Both the position numbers and the translations under genes were made by a program. The notes under the pieces were generated by a model. It was not told where the DNA came from and did no database searches. It worked only from the letters and a program-made list of their open reading frames with translations. From Fratercula arctica (taxonomy: Eukaryota > Chordata > Aves > Charadriiformes > Alcidae): a DNA stretch of 64,000 bases. This document shows, one piece after another, positions 13,554 to 25,415 of this stretch (positions within the stretch are counted from its first letter, which is position 1; every line of letters starts with the position of its first letter). The DNA is taken from assembly GCA_947846985.1 (NCBI GenBank), contig CANTUZ010000004.1:55653672-55717671 (forward strand). Reading direction: 5' to 3'.

Positions 13554-15097
13554 AAGATTGGATTGATATTTGATATGTATCAGTATCGATACACTAAAAA
13601 ACGTACAAGAGCCTCAATTCTTGTTTAATGAGAAAAAGTCCAAGTTTTTAAAACTGTAGCTCTTACTTGCATGTTTTTTATTTAACAGTTCACTATAGTT
13701 ATGAGTCCCTTGCAGCTGAAGGTCACGCTACTGGAACTGGGGTGGGTTCAGGCTAACATGTACTCTCCTGACCTACTTGCAAAGGGCACCTCTGTTGCAA
13801 AATTAATGACCCTTTTTAACCTGGCTTGGCATTGACACCACATATTTCACCTCAATACTTGTCTTAACTTGCTGTGCCATGATTGCTCAAAGGCGCCATA
13901 GCTTTCCCTCACTTCACATTTCTGTGTTGCTTCTTGTTCACAGGTAAGACCTCAAAGTTGTACTCTGCTGTTATGTTTTCGAGGCAGGTGAAAAACAAAC
14001 TGCACACATGGACAAGGAGCCTGGTTTGCTCTATATAAGCAAGTTTTGGTATTATTTCTTGTTATATTTAAATAATTGTTTTTATTAAGGGCTGCATAAG
14101 CTGTGTTCATAATAGCGACAGCAGGACTCCAAACAGCTATTTAAAAGTGTGTTAAACTACAAGATAACTGGACTTGTGCAGGGAGTGGGGCATCAGAGAG
14201 TGCACTGCCCTGTCCTGCTTGGTCAGAGGCTGCAGAGGGGAGTTTATGCTCTGATTCTGGTGGGAAAAGTATCTTATTCTTAACTCCTTTCTCATGTTCA
14301 ATATTCAAGGCCCATTGTGAGAAACATTTCATAATCCAAGACACGGCAAACTGGATTGAAATGTGCAGCAGAACCCCTGAGTACATGAGAAGGCCAGAAA
14401 GGCTTTCATATGCAGTAGCACAGCTACTGCTTCTGAAGGAAGAATCTCTCCCTTTTTAATGAATGATATGGTCACAGGCAGCGCCCTGGTTAGTTACTTA
14501 AAGATTAAATTTTATTGACTTGTTGTTTGGCCACGGTTTTGATTTGGTCACAGACATTTTGTGCTGAGTGTCGTGAATCAAACTGGAGCTGAACATGAGT
14601 TGTGGAATTTAGAACACATTGGCAAAGTAGGTCTTTAAAAATTACCAGAAAAGAAAGACCAAACAGTATGGTAGACTGTATTGCTAAGAATCCCAAAAGG
14701 CAGTTCACAGTTTGTGAACGGTTTTTTCAAGGAACTGGCAGATTCAGGTAGACCAATGTACACAATCTTAGACATATTTCCAAAATTGTTTTCCCAGAAA
14801 AAAGAATTTAAAGTATTTTATGAACATAGTTACAAAAAACCCCAAACAATACTCTACGAATGGGTAAATATCCTGTCTGTGTTCTCTAACATGGAGTCAA
14901 GGAGTACACAGACTCTCGAGATCAGTGCTGCTGTAGTTATTAGTCTTACTCACACTCAAAGAGCTTGGCTGAGGATGACAGAAGGGACAAGTTTGCTTTT
15001 ACAAAGAGCCAATGATGAAATTATAATTAAAAGTCATGCATGAGTGTCAAGACGAAATATTTATGCCACTGTTATGATGTCTAGATATGATCTAGAC

Positions 15098-15195
15098 ATG
15101 GTTCTGGGCAACTACATGGACCTGCTTGAGCAGGGGATTTGGACAAGATGACCTCAGAGGTCCCTTCCAACCTCAACCATTCTGTTATTCTGTAT
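15098..15195 (+). mobile_element. CR1 3'-end fragment, plus orientation
   Basis: Contains GGACAAGATGACCTCAGAGG followed by TCCCTTCCAACC and a TTCTGTTATTCTGT terminus, the forward CR1 tail. About 100 bp remain. Confidence 0.85.
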
Positions 15196-16483
15196 AGATA
15201 TTGTACATATTAAAAGAGAATGATTATCGTAAAAAGTTGAGTAGTTTTAATGGCTGTGGCAAAGCCACAGTGAAGAGAGCATGAGGAAACAGAAAGAAAT
15301 AAAATGTTGCCTTTATGGTTTTGCTTGATCAATGACTGTGTTCCTTCAGTTTTTTGACAGTGTAACTTGACTGAAATCAGGGTTTTCTGGTGTCCCAGGG
15401 GATTCTACATCCAGCCAGTTCCTTGTCTAGCAGTTTGTTACAGACTCAAGGAATCTCCTGTGATGTTTAAGTAGGTTAGTCCTTCATTCAGTGCTTCTAA
15501 AGGGAAAAGACAGAATTATTCCCTCACCATCCATTTTTCATATATTCAAAAAGCTAACTATTAAAAGAAAATCTATCTTTAGTCAATGAAAAGCTTGCAT
15601 ATATGTCTTTCAGGAAGGCATTCAACTTCTGCATGTATTTGTGAGTCCAGGGTGAAAAGTTGTGCCAGATCTTCTTAGTGGGTTTGGGTGTCTAGGTTCC
15701 ATTTATGTAGTGGTTCTTAATCTGAGCTGGAATCACCTTCTTCCTAAATCAGAGCTGCTGCTTGACACAATTACAAGCTGTAGGTAGGCGGCTAAGTAAT
15801 AGGGAGAGGCAGCAACCCAAAGCACTGTAGCGACTGTCAGCATGTGGCGTGGTTTTGGTCTATCCCAGTTAGCCCACTATGAGACAATAACTGGGTCCAG
15901 TCTGGGAGACAGCAGACTGCAAGGACCATTCTCAATAGGTATTATGGACAAAACTGTGCCAGGTTTGGCTTCTCCACCTTACACAGTCCTCCAACATTAG
16001 CCCAGCAGACTTTGCACCCACGAGTGACTCTTGATGGCACGCAACACGCCCAGGTCATGTCATGTTATCAACCTATGCCCCTGATGGGTTGCAACACAGC
16101 ACTTACTTACATTATTTCAGACACGTTGAACTCAAAATTGTGTCTTGGGAGCCCAGAAATTGTAATGCTCAGGAGAGGTACAAATCCAAGTACTACATGG
16201 CGTGGAGAAGAATAACCTGTTCCACTTTGATGCCACTTTATCTTGCAGTATGTAGCTGGCCCTGCTTTATTTTGTGGTATGTATGCACTCACAGGGTCTT
16301 TGACCTCTAGACTTCTTGTGCCTGGTGAGATCAATAAATAGTACTCCCGCTGGGGGCAGAGTGACGGGTCAATCTTGTTAAGCACCAGACAATAGTGTAG
16401 TTTTTTTGCCGGAGAACTTAATATGTTACAAGTAAGACATTCCTGGGTAAAATTTAAATGCCTTTGATATGCATCAGGCCAAA

Positions 16484-16520
16484 TTTGATGATCTAATAGT
16501 TCCTTCTGACCTTAACTTTG
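16484..16520 (+). mobile_element. Possible ancient CR1 tail remnant
   Basis: TTTGATGATCTAATAGTTCC then TTCTGACCTTAA resembles old amniote CR1 tails (GATGATCTAAT...CCTTCTGACC). Too short to be sure. Confidence 0.35.
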
Positions 16521-19500
16521 GTGAAATATGCCACACAGGGAGCTGCCTCAGCAGGGGTCACTGGGAAGCAAACTACAACCCACAGAAGAGTGGCCGGAAT
16601 TGTTTCCTTTAGCAATTTTTTTAGCATGACACATTACCATCTTCTCAGGTAATAAATGACAGGGGAAGCCTTCTTTTTGCCTAAGAAAAGAAATGATACC
16701 ATTTATGAGGAAAAAAAAAGTACTGAAACAGCACTGGGTTAAATAAGGTAACAGCAAAATAACGTCAAGTACAACTCTCCCGTAAAATCTACTGGCTTAC
16801 AGCAATGATTATAACGTAACTGTTATCTTAGGCGAAACGTGGTGGTACGGATTGCAAAAGAGACGCGGAAACTATGTGATCCTGTTGAATAGCAAACAGG
16901 AAATTATTGCACTTACGGTACACAAAGAATAAACTCTCTTCTACGGTCAAATAAATCTGACTAGATCCTCAGGATATCATCAGTTGTGCTTGATGAATGA
17001 CTACGTATACTATACAGAACACAATTTTGGCAAAGCATTGTACTGGCAGAATACCAATCCTGCCATGCTGGCTCATGAGGCAGCCGTGTGTGTGACTCAG
17101 CAAAGAAATACATCGGTGTTGAGTGACTCCAGGCCCCTCTTCTCCCAAAGCCATTTGAGACCTTTCATGCCGTGAATGGGAGGAGGGCACACTGTCAGCA
17201 CATCCTTAAAGGGCAATCTTGCCCAAATACTCATAATGGGGTTGCTGGTGGACATTTGGGCTCTCTTTCCATATTGAAAGGGCAAGAACTAATAATGAAC
17301 GAGACAGACAACCACCTAGATGTTTGATACGTCATGCATTAGCCAATAATGGAAAAACCCATATAAAAATACAGGAAGAAGATTTTGAGGTAGAGAATTC
17401 CAATTTTAAAAAAGTTCTGTTACAGTACACGCACCAAAGCGCGCTGTTGTTATTACAGGGCTTGCCTATGTCATGGTAAAGAAGAAGGGTTTTACAGATG
17501 AAGAATTTTAAGCTACTGACTTCCACCAAAAAGAGTAGCCCAAATACAATGTAGTTTATCTCTTTAAAAGACTATTTCTTTAAGATCCTAGTTTCTATGG
17601 AGAAATCAAATCACTGTGAGTTGAATTAGGACAATTACGATTTATATATTGACCCCTCTTAGAAGTATAGCATTTTTATGCTGCCATCATAATCTAATAA
17701 TCTAAAGTTAAATGACTTAATGTGAACTTCACAACCCAATGCTAAAACAGGCAGACATATTCATATTCAAAAAGAGTATCTATCATATTTATCAGAATCT
17801 GGCACCGTTTAGAAAACCACTCCTAGGAGATGTTATCTTTGACATTCAGGTTCCCAGTATCCAAACCTGCTCTTTTCCTTAAAGATATCCAGAAAGTTAA
17901 AAATACTTGGCAGAACTTGATTTATTTCAGGAAGTGATTTGTACACTATATCCTAAAACCCAGTATTGCAGCATTGTTGCTTAATGTATAATGCTGGTGC
18001 CGCAGAGGTTAATATTCATATTAGTTTAATGCCAAGGTGCAGTGGCTTGAAAGCAATGATACCTGGGATACCTGGGGAAGTAAACTCACCATTTTGTAAA
18101 TAATCACTCAAAGCCAGCCTTACATTTCCTCATATTGTCAGGCAGAAGGAAAAGATGCCAAAAAAAGGATTAGCCCATAAATGTGATATCTGTAAACTGT
18201 CCAGCAGTGCCGGGTGGATGCTGCATTCCAATAAACTCTCCATGGATCTGGGAAAAACCAGCAGTGAGAGCACATGGTGCACTTTATCTCAAGCTTTCCT
18301 TTCACAAACCTGGCGGTAGTTCCTTACCTTTGGAACAGAAATGGGGTGATCTGTGCTGTCCATCTGTTATTTTATGGAAGAGAGTGCATCGGTCAGGTCA
18401 GTCAGGCACTGCTCCAAGGGAATAGGAAACGATGCTATGAACTAAAGAGTTTAAATTAAGTAGCTTCCATCTGAGGAACAGCATTTCCAAAGGTCTAGCA
18501 GGACCTCTTAGTGACAGGCTAAGAAGACCCCCTGGGAACCAAAACAGTCACATTGGAGCTAGTGAGTGCTGGCTGGTGAGATCTTGTTTCTCTTGGTGGA
18601 GCATGTGGAATGGGAGAGCAGCCACACGGATGTCCAGCCATACAACTGATCTGAATCAGGGATAAAACAGGTGTCTAGCAGAAATATTTTAGAAGCAGAA
18701 GCCTGATTTTTTGGTCTGGAAGGCTGATCTGAGGGACATTCTCTTCAAAGATACACTAATCAAAAGCTATGATCTGGCTAGGGCCTGGCAACGAGTAGCA
18801 GATTATCATTATTGTCAGTGTTGGAAACCTCATCAAATCCAAGAACTTCTTGGAGAAGATAGAGAGTCTCTCTGGCTGAGCTGGAGTTTGTCTGCTACTT
18901 GATACTAAAAAAAAGGTCTCTTTCAGCCATTTGTCCGTATGGGTGTGCCACGATGTGTCTTGTCCGCAGATGGGCCGCTGTTGAGAAGAAATGGTAAAAA
19001 ACCCTTGGACTTGTTAATGGCTGAAATAGTGGGAACTGATACCAGATGATGATACAGGTACCCCTTCAAGCTCCCAATGATTTTTTCTGGAAAAACAGAA
19101 GTAAGATACGCAAAACTCAGATCATACAAAACCTGCACCCCAATATCAGTTGCTGTCACAGGAACCTGGATCAAAAATGCAGCTGCCTCTGCTTCTTCCT
19201 TAAAATGCGCACTGCTGGCACATGGAAAGAGCTTTGTTTCTAGATTATAGCACAAATTTAAACTATGGACTTTCAAATAAAGAAACTTTCATCCTCTGGA
19301 AAAGGTGGGATGGAAAAGATTTGTAAACAAATCCAGCCAACTCTACACAGTCTCCTCTGAACGCACGGGAAAACTGTCTCCTCCTGTTCCCAGGTGAACA
19401 CCTCGCAGCCCCCAGCGCCCTCCCCATGGGCCTCCTGGCCCACGTGCCCACCTCTAGCTCTCCCAGTATCTCCACTGTGTGTGCCCAGTTATGGTGGGCA

Positions 19501-22422
19501 CTAACATGTTCTCCAGGGACCAGGGTGCCATGGGCCAAGCAGGGCCAGTTGGCAACCTTCCTCCTTGCTGTTCAGCCAGCTGCTGTGACACCGAGCCTTG
19601 TTCACACTAGACATGGAAATCAAGCAGCTATATGGTCCACCACGGTGCCTGACCGTGCTTTCTCTGACTTGACCTTGACAACCCATCTCAGCTGAGTTTG
19701 TTTGTGTCCAATGTGGGCCTTGGTCTCATTTCTTTTTTGGTATCCTGTAACCAGGTACAGAGGAGTCCCCCTGAACACCTTCAGAGATGAGCAAGCAGTA
19801 GAATTCCCAGAGTCATAAGCTTTTATGAGAAGGGTCCTTGAAAAGAGGCTGGTGATGGAGAGAAGACCTGGAGGCTGCAGCTAAGAGAGATGACCTCCAG
19901 CCCAAGATGATCTGTAGGTCCGTGTGTATTCTTGGAGTAGAACGAACTGTTCTGGGAGGACACTGAGATGGTGGCTGGAATCACTGATGGTGGTCAGCCC
20001 CTCTCCTCTGCCCTGCCAGAAATGCTGCACAGGAGAGGATGAACTGACAACATTATCAAGGGAGACTACTGTGTGTGGAAGCTCTGCCTCTTCCTTGGTG
20101 GCTCTAACCATCTGTGAGAAAGAGAACAAGAATGGTTTAATGGTACTTCTGTATTGGACAAACACTGGGCAAGCCTCAACTTTGTCAGTCATCTCCCATG
20201 TAGCAGGACTGTTGTGCTTCGGAGTTTTTCTGGCATATCTGCATCACCAAGAAGCCTGTAGACAGCTATGCTACCAGGAGACCTGAGTCAGGTCAGGTGT
20301 TGTCTTCTGGGTTAGGTGCTATCCCTGTGCTCCTCGAGCAATCTGCCGATGGCACATCCCTCGTTGTCTTTGGCGCCCTGTGCACATTGTCACTGCAGGA
20401 CTGGCTCTGAAGCATCACCAAACCAGTAAGCTGCAGTAGGCTGCCCGCAAAACCCAATAGCACTCCTCTGCCAAGGAGTGTAATCTAACCACCTTGAAAG
20501 ACCTTTCCTTCATATCAGTCCTTTGTTGGCTCAGCTGGTCATTGACTCCTGCACAGTCCAGCTGTGACATTCCCTGTGCATTCATGGTTATCAGGGTAGG
20601 GTTAGCAATTCCCTCCAGTTCCAGGTCTTTGTGCAATTGATTTTGCTGCCTTGTTATACACTGCGGATTTTCCTTCTGCTCTCACCGAGTCTGTTAACCT
20701 AGACATTAATTAATCAAGTTATGCTGACCACAATAAAAAGGAATTGATTTAACTTGTTTTGTTGGTGAGTCATATATGATCTGTTCACCTGAAAATAAAG
20801 GCTCATTTGTTCATATTTTCTTTCGGTATCAAACCTCCACTGTTTTCAGCTTTGAGTTTTTCTTAACTGATCAACCACCTCATTGATTCTCTTAGCACTG
20901 TCCAACCCCTACAGTGACCACAGGCGCCAAAGCTCCAGTGCATGCATCTTCTCCCATCAACTCCTTTCTCCTGCCTTGCGAACTGAAGACTCATCCATCA
21001 CCCTGTCTTTGATTCACGTTTGATCAGGCATCACTTTCTCTGCTCCTGTAAGGAAAGATTGTTACAGACTTGGCCTTAAACACAGGCATATAAATATAGC
21101 AAAAAATTACGAATGCCTATTTCTGAGGCTACCTGCCTTTTCATCTCTTCATTTCTTTTTACCTGCTTACGTTCTAGCCCCCTTAGTGGCCCTTTTCTAT
21201 ATGGTACGTAATAGAAAGAGCCGTCTTTGCTGGCATGGTGATATGCTGATCTGTCATGACTTGCTATCAACTCTTCCCCCTTTAGACACGCTGCCCTGTT
21301 CTGTGGGCCCTCGCGCACTGGTAGCGCTGGGTAGATGAACAGCAGCAGCAGACAGCTGGGTAGCACGTACGGACCCAACCGAGATGCGAGCTAGGTTTTG
21401 GCCGGGGCTATGATGAAGTCCCCTTGTTTTCTTGTGTCTGCTGCAGGTCGCAAACACACACGGGAACAGGCAAATCATTTCCGAAACAGAAATAATTTCA
21501 AAGTGTCAGTCTGGATAGGACAATCGGCTGAAAACAGTGGGAAAAGCCAGCGATGGAGATGCGCTTGGCAGTGCTGCTCTGCCACCTGGTGCTGGAGCCT
21601 TGTCCTGGCAGGTCACTGCAGGGACACCCCTCCCTCCCCAGCATGTCACTCATTCCTGGGTCAAACCTGTCACCGAGCGCCTCTCCTATCAACGCAGCCG
21701 GCCTTCCATCCAGCGACCTGAGACATACGAGCACCAGGTTACTACATGTAACTATAAACATGTTCTTTAAACCTTTATGACTTCTAATATCATTCCCCTT
21801 TGCACAGGGCAGTGCTGGTGACCAAACCGTGTCCCAGAATGTGGTAAACACTGGTTGCAAAGATATAACTACAAGTTAGCCATTTTTCGACATTTATAAG
21901 CATTATTTTCATTCTTACTAAGTCTAGAAGTGCCAAATACGTACATGTATGATCTGATTAGGTGTGTTCTTAACCCCTTCCTTACCTTGGTGTTTCTATT
22001 TTACATTTTTATATGGTGCAGGTGTTCCAGTAGCTGTAAACTGAGGCATGGCTTAGTCTGCTGCACCCACTAAAGATTCGGGTTTTTAAACACTTGGAAA
22101 TGGATTCTCCATGAAGATTATCAAAAATACTCAGCAGAAGGGACTGTTTTCCACCTCCGAACAGATGCTGTTGAGAAATCTGTAGAAAGCCTGTGTCTAA
22201 GTACTTTATGCTTTAACTTCTTTGGCTGCAGCTACCTCCCCAGACATAGTGGAAACCACTAGCCCTGCCTTGTGGGGTTGCACCTGGGTGCAATTGTCAC
22301 CTCTAGAGTCTCTGCACTAACCGTGATACTGAGACCCGAGCAGAGCAGCAGCAAGCCAGTGCTGCCCCCCAGCAGGTCAGTGGGCGTATGATGGACCTTT
22401 AGAGGCAACATACGCAGCAAGC

Positions 22423-22913
22423 CATAGAATCACAGAATTGTAGAGGTTGGAAGGAACCTTTGGAGGTCATCCAGTCCAACCCCCCTGCCACAGCAGGGTC
22501 ACCTAGAGCAGGTGGGACAGAAACGCATCCAGGCGTGTTTTGAATATCTCCAGAGAAAGAGACTCCACAACCTCTCCGTGCAGCCTGTTCCAGTGCTCTG
22601 GCACCCTCAAAGTAAAGGAGTTTTTCCTCATGTTGAGATGAAATTTCCTGTGCCCATTGCCCCTTGGCCTGTCACCAGGCACCAGTGAAAAGAGTCTGGC
22701 CCCAACCTCTTGACACCCACTCTTTAGACATTGATAAGCACTGATGAGATCCCCTCTTGGTCTTCTCTTCTCCAGGCTAAACAGATGCAGGTGTCTCAGC
22801 CTTTCCTCATAAGGGAGGTGCTCCATTCCTTTCATAGCCCTTGTAGCCCTCTGCTGGACTCTTGCCAGTAGTTCCCTGTCCTTCTTGAACTGGGGGGTCC
22901 AGAACTGGACACA
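22423..22913 (-). mobile_element. CR1 LINE fragment (3' about 490 bp)
   Basis: It starts CATAGAATCACAGAAT...GGTTGGAAGGAACC on the plus strand, the reversed CR1 tail. The minus-strand peptide shows [20 protein letters not shown] and [15 protein letters not shown]1 ORF2 C-terminus. The match ends abruptly after GAACTGGACACA. Confidence 0.9.
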
Positions 22914-24184
22914 AGTTTTGCATAGGCCATGCATAGGTTGCAAACCGCATATATGCAACAGGGTACAGGAAACAAAGGTTAAATATACCAATATCTAGAA
23001 ATCTGTGTCATTTCTGGCCTGTCTTGATAGCATGTGCGTCACGGCACAGACACCTGTTAATATTTATTTGGCCTAAATATTCAGCCCTGGTTACCCTGAG
23101 GGGACTCCCCCCTTCCCATTTTAATGCTTGCAAGCTTTACAGAGTAAAGCAAATCAACCGGCAAACACTGAGACCTGGCTGACACGTTAAGCAACTCTCC
23201 GGCAGTCAGATCCTCTGACAACCCAGCCTGAATAATGCTGATAAGCCATGTTTTCGGGGGTTGCTAAACGCGGATGACTCATTTGTTCATGTGGAATAGA
23301 CTTGCTGGCAATCACGCAGACCAGGCAATCAGGAATGACAAACATTTCTGGGTATCCAAGACGAACTCGCTTTTGCTGGCAGAGTTAAACCACGCTTCTG
23401 ACTTTTACCTTTCTCTAAGGGAAATCAGAACTGACCGGTTTAACTCACAGACACGGAAGGGCTGACTGCCCACAGCGCAGGCTGGCTGGCCTGAACCCAC
23501 AGTGAATAACCCGGCTGCAGATGCTCACGGCTACGTAGGCAGTATACGTAGCTGCCAGCCAACCTATAGAACGGGAAAAGAGAACAGCTAAGCCTGGCTT
23601 GTATTTTGTGTGTGTCTCTCTCAGCTTGGCTTATAGAGAGCTGGTGTGAACCGTGAACTGTAGAACTTCACGACCCGACAGCAATCTACACATCTCTCAT
23701 CAGGACGTAATTGTTCTTACAGCTATGTGACTGAGTATTTCAGATATAAAGACGGTAAGTTCAGAATGAGTTTGAAAGTGAGGCATATTCCTCAAACTCG
23801 ATATGATGCCTGCAAGACCCAGGCAACTAGGCCACAAAAAATAAAGTTTCTTCTACTGTCACTGCTTTAATAGAGAAACACGGCGGTGCTTCAGATATTT
23901 CTAACAGTGCACAATGCAGTTTTTTCTCTTTGAGTTTTTCAAGGAAAAGCAGTGGCCTGTTGCTAAATGGGGGAAATAAGCTGGCACCAGGTGACAGGTG
24001 GTAGAAAAAGCTCGAGTACTCAATGCTTTTGTGCCTTGATGTTCACAGACAGGCCTGCTCCCAGACCACTGCGTGGGCCAGCGTGCTCTGAAGAGGAGAG
24101 GGGTGGCCACCAGGAGGAAGCAACACTCGGGTCTACCTGAGAACTGGATGCCTTCAAGTCCACAGGGCTGTGACGGGACCCACC
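22914..24184. other. CpG-richer unclassified block between two CR1 fragments
   Basis: About 23.1-23.72 kb holds many more CpG dinucleotides than the neighbouring sequence. Within it are a TTTGTGTGTGTCTCTCTC-like stretch and an acceptor-like region. I could not find TG...CA ends with a target duplication, so I do not call it an LTR. Confidence 0.5.
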
Positions 24185-24985
24185 CAGAGCTGTTGAAATA
24201 GTTGGCCAATGTGATTACGAGGTAAGTTATCTATCATCCATGAAAAAATCATGTTCATCATGGGAGGGCCTCGATGACTGGAAAAAGGCTGATGTACCAA
24301 ACACGCTGCTGCGACTTTGAATAAAAGGAAGACCCAGGGAACAGGGGCTAGTTCGCTTCCACTGCAGCCCCCAGAGGGATGAAGGAGCACTTCCCATTGG
24401 AATTCAATCCTAAATACTTGCCGGACAAAGGAACAGCCAACACAGACTTGCCACAGGCAAACCACACTTGACCACTTGATAGCTATGCATCTCAGCACTG
24501 ATAGCAGTGCAGATGAGGTGAAGGGGGGAATGCGGCACATCCGGACTGCGGACACCTCCTCCCACAGCAGTCTCCCTTAGAAGCTGAGGTAAGTAGGCTG
24601 GGGGAACGGACCACCCGGCTGAGAGCGGCAATCAACAACTTAACATCCAACAGAGATACTGAGGAAGTATCCCAGGGGGACAAAAGCAAGGCCATAGTGT
24701 TCAACCTCCTCCTGTTAGTAACAGAAAATGTAAACAAGGGACAGTGGCCACGCAATACAGCTTGGGAGCCTCAGGTTGGACAGCAGGAAAAACTTGGCTG
24801 GAACAGATTACTCAAAGGGGCTGCGTAATCTCCATCCTTTAAAGTTTTCTAAGACTTGGCTAGAAAACAAAACACAGCTCACCTGGTCTAATATAGCTCA
24901 CAGCCCTGCTTCACACATAAGATTAGAGCACATGGAGGGATGAAGTGGATCTTCAGGGTCCCTTCCACCAACATGTCTATGAACT
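24185..24985 (+). mobile_element. Old, decayed CR1 LINE fragment, plus orientation
   Basis: There are patches of CR1 order: an RT-like GATGACTGGAAAAAGGCTGATG (DDWKKAD), then AGGTTGGACAGCAGGAAAAACTTG, a degraded ORF2 end, and a tail GTGGATCTTCAGGGTCCCTTCC. Spacing is shortened by deletions. The CR1 at 25098 follows in the same sense but is better preserved. Confidence 0.55.
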
Positions 24986-25097
24986 GGGGCAACTGATTGC
25001 ATTCCTGTCAGTAAAAACATTGGTATTTCAAATGAACTACCCTTAGTATGCAAAAGACATGCTTTTATTCATCACAGTCTATAACTTCCTCACAGGG

Positions 25098-25415
25098 GGT
25101 GGGGGCCAGCAGAGGCTGAGGTGCTGATCTCCTCTGTCTGGTGACCAGCATTAAGGCACGAGGAAATGGAATGAAGCTGCGCAAGGGGAAGTTCAGGTTG
25201 CACCTTAGGAAAAGGTTCTTCACTGAGAGGGTGGTCAGTCACTGGAACAGGCTCCCCAGGGAAGGGGTCACAGCACCGAGCCTGTCAGAGATCAAGGAGC
25301 ATCTGGACAGTGCTCTTAGTCATATGGTTTAGCTTTAGGTAGTCCTGCGAGGAGCAGGAAGCTGGACTTGATGATCTTACGGGTCCCTTCCAACTTGAGA
25401 TATTCTATGATTCTT
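25098..25415 (+). mobile_element. CR1 LINE fragment (3' end, plus orientation)
   Basis: The plus-strand peptide MKLRKGKFRLHLRKRFFTER and [10 protein letters not shown] is the CR1 ORF2 C-terminus. The fragment ends ...GGGTCCCTTCCAACTTGAGATATTCTATGATTCT, the CR1 tail in forward sense. Confidence 0.9.

Larger units (their letters stand above)
13554..22422. other. Intergenic sequence without a recognised gene
   Basis: It includes two small CR1 tails (15.1 and 16.5 kb). Between 18.6 and 21.9 kb GC rises and open frames of 90-120 codons appear on both strands. None matches a family I know; see findings. Confidence 0.6.

Noticed and set aside
14681..15043. 120-codon plus-strand open frame
   Set aside because: No domain, no splice partner and no promoter context. 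Composition looks random, and its length is expected by chance over 64 kb and six frames.
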